From Janibacter sp. Soil728 (GTDB taxonomy: Bacteria; Actinomycetota; Actinomycetes; Actinomycetales; Dermatophilaceae), in assembly GCF_001428305.1 (NCBI RefSeq), contig NZ_LMRZ01000005.1, forward strand, positions 295,392 to 359,391: a stretch of 64,000 nt of DNA, given 5' to 3'. Below the pieces are notes generated by a model. It saw nothing but the letters and a program-made list of their open reading frames with translations, searched no databases and had not been told where the DNA came from. Each line of letters starts with the position of its first letter. The stretch's first letter is position 1. Made by a program: the position numbers and the translations under genes. Positions 60,436 through 64,000 of the stretch are shown here, piece by piece.

Positions 60436-62034
60436 TCAGGCGAGGGTGACGAGATCCCGGTAGTCCGGGCTGTAGTAGTCCTCGACGCCGTCGGGCAGCA
60501 GCAGGATCCGCTCGGGCTTCAAGGCGTCGACGGCGCCCTCGTCGTGCGTCACGAGGACGACGGCACCCTTGAAGGTCGACAGCGCGCCGAGGATCTCCTC
60601 ACGGCTGGCCGGGTCGAGGTTGTTGGTCGGCTCGTCGAGGAGCAGGACGTTGGCGCTGGAGACGACGAGCAGCGCGAGCGACAGTCGGGTCTTCTCCCCA
60701 CCCGACAGGACGCCGGCGGGCTTGTTGACGTCATCCCCGCTGAAGAGGAAGGAGCCGAGCACCTTGCGGACCTCGGTCTCACCCAGGTCAGGAGCGGCCG
60801 ACTTCATGTTGGCCAGCACCGACCGGTCGACGTCGAGGTTCTCGTGCTCCTGGGCGTAGTACCCGAGCTTGAGGCCGTGCCCCGGCTCGACCTGCCCGGT
60901 GTCCGGCGCGTCGACCCCGGCGAGCATCCGCAGCAGGGTCGTCTTGCCGGCACCGTTGAACCCCAGGACGACCACCTTGGTCCCCCGGTCGATGGCCAGG
61001 TCGACGTCGGTGAAGATCTCGAGGCTGCCGTAGGACCGCGACAGGCCTGTGGCACGAAGGGGGGTCCGGCCACAGGGCGCCGGGTCCGGGAAGCGCAGCT
61101 TGGCCACCCGGTCCTCGGTCCGCTCGCCCTCGACGCCGGCGAGCATCCGCTCGGCGCGCTTGATCATCTGCTGGGCAGCGGTGGCCTTGGTGGCCTTGGC
61201 GCGCATCTTGTCGGCCTGCTCGAGCAGGACGGTCGCCTTCTTGGTGGCGTTCTGCACCTCGCGCTTGCGACGGCGCTCATCGGTCTCGCGCTGCTGGAGG
61301 TAGTTCTTCCAGCCCATGTTGTAGATGTCCAGCTCGCACCGGTTGGCGTCGAGGTGGAAGACCCGGTTGACGACGACCTCGAGCAGCTCGACGTCGTGGC
61401 TGATGATGATCAGCCCGCCCTTGTAGTTGCGCAGGTGCTCGCGCAGCCACCCGATCGAGTCGGCGTCGAGGTGGTTGGTCGGCTCGTCGAGCAGGAGCGT
61501 CTCATTGCCGGAGAAGAGGATCCGGGCCAGCTCCACCCTTCGTCGCTGACCACCCGAGAGCGTCTCGAGGCTCTGGTCGAGCCGGTCCTCGTCGATCCCG
61601 AGGGCCGAGGCGAGGCTCGCGGCCTCGGACTCTGCGGCATACCCGCCAGCCGCCTCGAACTCCTCCTGCAGCCGCCCGAAGCGCCCGATGGCCTTCTCCA
61701 GCGTCTGCGGGTCGGCGCTCGTCATCTTCTTCTCGGTGGCGCGCAGGTCGGTGACGATCCGGTCGAGCCCACGGGCCGAGAGGATCCGCTGGCGACCAGT
61801 GACGGTCAGGTCACCGGTGCGCGGGTCCTGGGGCAGGTAGCCGATCCCGCCGGTCGAGGAGACATTCCCCGAGGCGGCCTGGGCCTGGCCGGCGAGCACC
61901 TTGGTCAGGGTCGTCTTGCCGGCTCCGTTGCGGCCCACGAGGCCGACGCGATCGCCTGCTGCCATGCGGAAGGAGGCGCCGTCCAGCAGGATCCGCGAGC
62001 CTGCCCGCAGCTCGATGCTGCTTGCTGTGATCAC
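60436..62034 (-). CDS. ABC-F family ATPase (ribosome-associated)
   Basis: A 532-residue protein with two ABC domains and no TM. Walker A motifs GLVGRNGAGKTTLTKVLAG and VVLGFNGAGKTTLLRMLAG, signatures LSGGQRRRVELARIL and LSGGEKTRLSLALLV, and Walker B LLLDEPTNHLDADS and LLLDEPTNNLDPAS. The interdomain P-site linker is charged and helical (RETDERRRKREVQNATKKAT). ABC-F proteins act on the ribosome E site in translation factor or antibiotic resistance roles; no resistance context is seen, so a housekeeping factor is more likely. Confidence 0.92.
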   Translation of the reverse strand: MITASSIELRAGSRILLDGASFRMAAGDRVGLVGRNGAGKTTLTKVLAGQAQAASGNVSSTGGIGYLPQDPRTGDLTVTGRQRILSARGLDRIVTDLRATEKKMTSADPQTLEKAIGRFGRLQEEFEAAGGYAAESEAASLASALGIDEDRLDQSLETLSGGQRRRVELARILFSGNETLLLDEPTNHLDADSIGWLREHLRNYKGGLIIISHDVELLEVVVNRVFHLDANRCELDIYNMGWKNYLQQRETDERRRKREVQNATKKATVLLEQADKMRAKATKATAAQQMIKRAERMLAGVEGERTEDRVAKLRFPDPAPCGRTPLRATGLSRSYGSLEIFTDVDLAIDRGTKVVVLGFNGAGKTTLLRMLAGVDAPDTGQVEPGHGLKLGYYAQEHENLDVDRSVLANMKSAAPDLGETEVRKVLGSFLFSGDDVNKPAGVLSGGEKTRLSLALLVVSSANVLLLDEPTNNLDPASREEILGALSTFKGAVVLVTHDEGAVDALKPERILLLPDGVEDYYSPDYRDLVTLA

Positions 62035-62148
62035 GGGTGGTTCTCCTGCACGTACGAATGGTGGGTCGCCGGTTAGTGTAAGTCGCAGACCCGCCGGTCA
62101 CCGCATCCGTCCCGGTCCACCGGACCGAGTCCCATGGAGGAACCGCCC

Positions 62149-63063
62149 ATGAGCATCAACGACAACGCCTCGCTCGACACCTCACGCATGGGCGGCGGCG
62201 GTGGCGGAGGCAGGGGCCGCGGTCCGGTGCTCGCTGGAGGTGGTGGCGTCGTCGGCATCATCATCGCTCTCGTCGTCTACCTCCTCGGCGGGGACATCAC
62301 CGGCGGCGACAGCACGTCGCAGGACACCGGCTCTGGCGACAGCCTCTCCGCGAAGTGCAAGAGCGGCGCGGACGCCAAGAAGGATCGCGACTGCCTCATG
62401 GTGCTCGGCGAGAACAGCCTCTACGACTTCTGGAGCGGCCAGCCCGACCTGGCCAAGGCGCTGCAGGACGCCAACCAGGACTTCCGCGGACCCAACAAGG
62501 TCGTGGTCTACACCGGACAGACGCAGTCGCAGTGCGGCACGGCGAGCAACCAGGTCGGCCCCTTCTACTGCCCCGTCGACGAGCAGATCTTCATCGACAC
62601 CGACTTCTTCGACATCATGGAGCAGCAGCTGGGTGCCGAGGACGGCGTGATGGCCGAGCTCTACGTCCTGGCCCACGAGTACGGCCACCACATCCAGAAT
62701 GTCTACGGGGTGCTCGGCGAGGCGCAGAAGGACCCCCAGGGCGCCGACTCGGGCGCCGTGCGGGTGGAGCTGATGGCCGACTGCTTCGCCGGCATGTGGA
62801 TCCAGCACGCGACCGAGACCAAGGACGCCCAGGGTGAGGCGCTGCTCACCGATGTCAGCGACTCGGACGTCACCAACGCCATGGGCGCTGCCAAGTCCGT
62901 CGGTGATGACGAGATCCAGAAGAAGTCCGGTGGCGGCGTCCAGCCCGAGTCGTGGACCCACGGCTCGGCCAAGGCCCGTCAGGCCTGGCTGCTGCGCGGG
63001 ATGAAGGCCGACTCGGTCAACCAGTGCGACACCTTCGAGGTCAGCGACCCCAACAACATCTGA
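62149..63063 (+). CDS. YpfJ-type neutral zinc metallopeptidase, membrane-anchored
   Basis: A 304-residue protein. A Gly-rich N-terminus (15-35) is followed by one TM (GGVVGIIIALVVYLL) and an extracytoplasmic domain with VVVYTGQTQSQCG and CPVDEQIFIDTDFFD. The zinc motif is ELYVLAHEYGHHIQN (HEYGH at 176-180) with the third ligand Glu in RVELMADCFAGMW. GGAGG lies 8 bases before ATG 62149, which decides against the ATG at 62134. Substrate unknown. Confidence 0.9.
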   Translation: MSINDNASLDTSRMGGGGGGGRGRGPVLAGGGGVVGIIIALVVYLLGGDITGGDSTSQDTGSGDSLSAKCKSGADAKKDRDCLMVLGENSLYDFWSGQPDLAKALQDANQDFRGPNKVVVYTGQTQSQCGTASNQVGPFYCPVDEQIFIDTDFFDIMEQQLGAEDGVMAELYVLAHEYGHHIQNVYGVLGEAQKDPQGADSGAVRVELMADCFAGMWIQHATETKDAQGEALLTDVSDSDVTNAMGAAKSVGDDEIQKKSGGGVQPESWTHGSAKARQAWLLRGMKADSVNQCDTFEVSDPNNI

Positions 63064-63213
63064 CCCGGTCCGCGAGCTGCCGAAGTCCGGTTCCTGAGGA
63101 ACTTGAGCAGCAAGCGTCTCGAAGGGTCGTCGTCGTGCGTGCGGCGGTTGTCGTGTCGGACTTCGGCTTGCTGCTGCGCCGACCCTCATCGCCCTCCGCT
63201 GAGGCGCCCAGGG
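63064..63213. repeat. Interspersed repeat fragments after the metallopeptidase gene
   Basis: GCAAGCGTCTCGAAGGGTCG at 63111-63130 resembles the repeat at 33664-33745. CTTCGGCTTGCTGCTGCGCC followed by GACCCTCATCGCCCTCCGCT (63165-63204) matches, with a few changes, the minus strand of the 52274-52340 repeats. No coding frame is convincing. Confidence 0.65.
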
Positions 63214-63303
63214 CCGGCAGTCAAGACGCAGCGCGTGCTGGGGGACGCGCAGTGTTTTTCACTCGTCGGGGTTCGCGGGTCAGGCTTCGACAGGGTGGCT
63301 GGT
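63214..63303. repeat. About 90-bp direct repeat, copy 1
   Basis: Begins CCGGCAGTCAAGACGCAGCG and runs to the GTGGCTGGT end. Copy 2 (63369-63459) has the same order with few changes. Each copy contains a near-perfect hairpin (AGACGCAGCGCGT pairing with ACGCGCAG(C/T)GT-type arm) and the sequence that in copy 2 encodes the last codons of the VLRF1 gene. Confidence 0.9.
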
Positions 63304-63346
63304 TCGAAGAAGGACCGCGGACTCTGGGGCGCGGTCCTTCTTCGAA
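63303..63346. terminator. 17-bp perfect terminator hairpin between direct repeats
   Basis: TTCGAAGAAGGACCGCG (63303-63319) and CGCGGTCCTTCTTCGAA (63330-63346) form a perfect stem with a 10-base loop. Located between convergent genes, it should stop transcription from both sides. Confidence 0.9.
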
Positions 63347-63368
63347 TGGCGGCGCCTGAGTGGTCCAC

Positions 63369-63459
63369 CCGGCAGTCAAAGACGCAGCGCGTGCTGGGGG
63401 ACGCGCAGCGTCTTTCACCCGTCGGGGTTCGCGGGTCAGGCTTCGACAGGGTGACTGGT
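63369..63459. repeat. About 90-bp direct repeat, copy 2
   Basis: Second copy of 63214-63303. It carries AAAGACGCAGCGCGT...ACGCGCAGCGTCTTT (15-bp arms, one mismatch), a terminator-like hairpin directly after the VLRF1 stop at 63436, and overlaps the last 8 codons of that gene. Confidence 0.9.
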
Positions 63460-64000
63460 CCGCCCGTCGCCGGCGTCCTCGAGGGTGATCCGCACGACGC
63501 GCGCCCGTCGAGCCGCGTCCGCGAGCACCGAGTAGCGCGGGTCGGGCAGGTCCCACAGGACCCGGCGCGGCAGGTCGCGCAGGTACGCGAGCCGATCGTC
63601 GTCGAGCACCTGCTCGGCCATCCGTCGATCACCTCCGAGGACGAGCGCGTCACTGCCGCCCGCCGGGAGATGACGAAGGGCGAGCTCGCCCACCTTGTCG
63701 ATCACCCCGTCGGCCTGGTTGCCACGACGGCGCGCGTAGCGCTGCTGGCTCCAGCCGCCCTTCTTGGTGCGTCCCTGCACGTAGGCGGTGCCACACGTGT
63801 GGGCGACGAGCTCGCCCCCTTCGTCACGGCCGACCGCGTGGCCGCCGCGCCGCACGAGGACCAGCCCGATCCGGGAGTGCTCGAAGCACTCCCCCGTCGC
63901 CGTGGCGCCATCACCGCCGGTGAGCACGAAGGAGCCCGGCACGTCGGCGCGGGTGGCGCCGTCGTGCCGGGCTGCAAATCCCTCGACCCACCGGTCGAGG
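63436..64000 (-). CDS. VLRF1-family (Vms1-like) peptidyl-tRNA hydrolase, 5' end cut by window edge
   Basis: Actinobacterial VLRF1-type release factor, related to Vms1/ANKZF1, expected to free stalled peptides from tRNA during ribosome rescue. About 187 codons are visible and the frame is open to the right edge, so the N-terminus is missing. The domain shows RIGLVLVRRGGHAVG, THV-like VAHTCGTAYVQGRTKKGGWS and QQRYARRRGNQ with the conserved Gln of the family, then LVLGGDRRMAEQVLDDDRL. The last codons (SHPVEA) lie in a direct repeat. Confidence 0.85.
   Translation of the reverse strand, partial: LDRWVEGFAARHDGATRADVPGSFVLTGGDGATATGECFEHSRIGLVLVRRGGHAVGRDEGGELVAHTCGTAYVQGRTKKGGWSQQRYARRRGNQADGVIDKVGELALRHLPAGGSDALVLGGDRRMAEQVLDDDRLAYLRDLPRRVLWDLPDPRYSVLADAARRARVVRITLEDAGDGRTSHPVEA

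Overview
The window is 64 kb of high-GC chromosomal DNA with many GTG starts, short or overlapping gene junctions and actinobacterial gene orders (parA-like/scpA/scpB/rluB; secD-secF-apt-rel; ruvC-ruvA-ruvB; pgsA-patA-pimA; sir-cysH). Mannolipid genes, a DivIVA-type small protein, DUF3618, DUF3099 and an actinobacterial VLRF1-type release factor all point to Actinomycetota. Janibacter or another Intrasporangiaceae/Dermatophilaceae member is my best guess from overall gene content; it was not tested.

Layout. 1-4.3 kb: chromosome segregation block read leftward (xerD, parA-like, scpA, scpB, rluB cut by the left edge). 4.4-5.9 kb: a membrane protein and a Cys-rich XRE regulator separated by tandem repeats and a striking palindrome. 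5.9-20 kb: housekeeping core (hisS, glyoxalase-II-like hydrolase, DUF349 protein, HTTM membrane protein, rel, apt, secF, secD, yajC, ruvB, ruvA, ruvC with a LexA-type box, yebC). 20-25.6 kb: vitamin B6 genes pdxT and pdxS with a divergent MocR/PdxR regulator, split by a rightward envelope-stress operon preceded by a SigB/SigF-like promoter. 25.7-33.6 kb: phosphatidylinositol mannoside operon (HIT protein, pgsA, patA, pimA, LemA-like) and thrS, with a YbjN-like gene and an acetyltransferase gene between thrS and the HIT gene. 33.8-34.9 kb: a sterol-desaturase family protein.

35.1-40.9 kb is the accessory region of most interest. It lies beside a tRNA-Leu(GAG) gene. A leftward gene set encodes a lipoprotein, a secreted PKD-like protein, a WXG100-like protein with a C-terminal His/Asn nuclease domain (Endonuclea_NS_2 type), its YezG/DUF600-like immunity protein, then an orphan toxin C-terminus coupled by a GTGA overlap to a large orphan immunity protein with an internal duplication, and finally a truncated second copy of the YezG-like immunity gene. 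The two copies of the immunity gene form about 260-bp direct repeats around the orphan toxin/immunity module. A small protein with a perfect C2H2 zinc finger sits between this set and the tRNA.

41-52 kb: mixed chromosomal genes (VOC protein, PEBP, DivIVA-like, TrmH/SpoU methyltransferase, two TSUP permeases, SPFH/NfeD pair, ABC ATPase, a frameshifted acetyltransferase, glgA, glgC, serB). 52-55 kb: fabI, fabG, DUF3099 and SURF1. 55-64 kb: an ABC exporter, the assimilatory sulfate reduction operon sir-cysH-cbiX with operator-like palindromes, an ABC-F ATPase, a YpfJ-type metallopeptidase, a repeat- and hairpin-rich convergent region, and a VLRF1-family peptidyl-tRNA hydrolase gene cut by the right edge.
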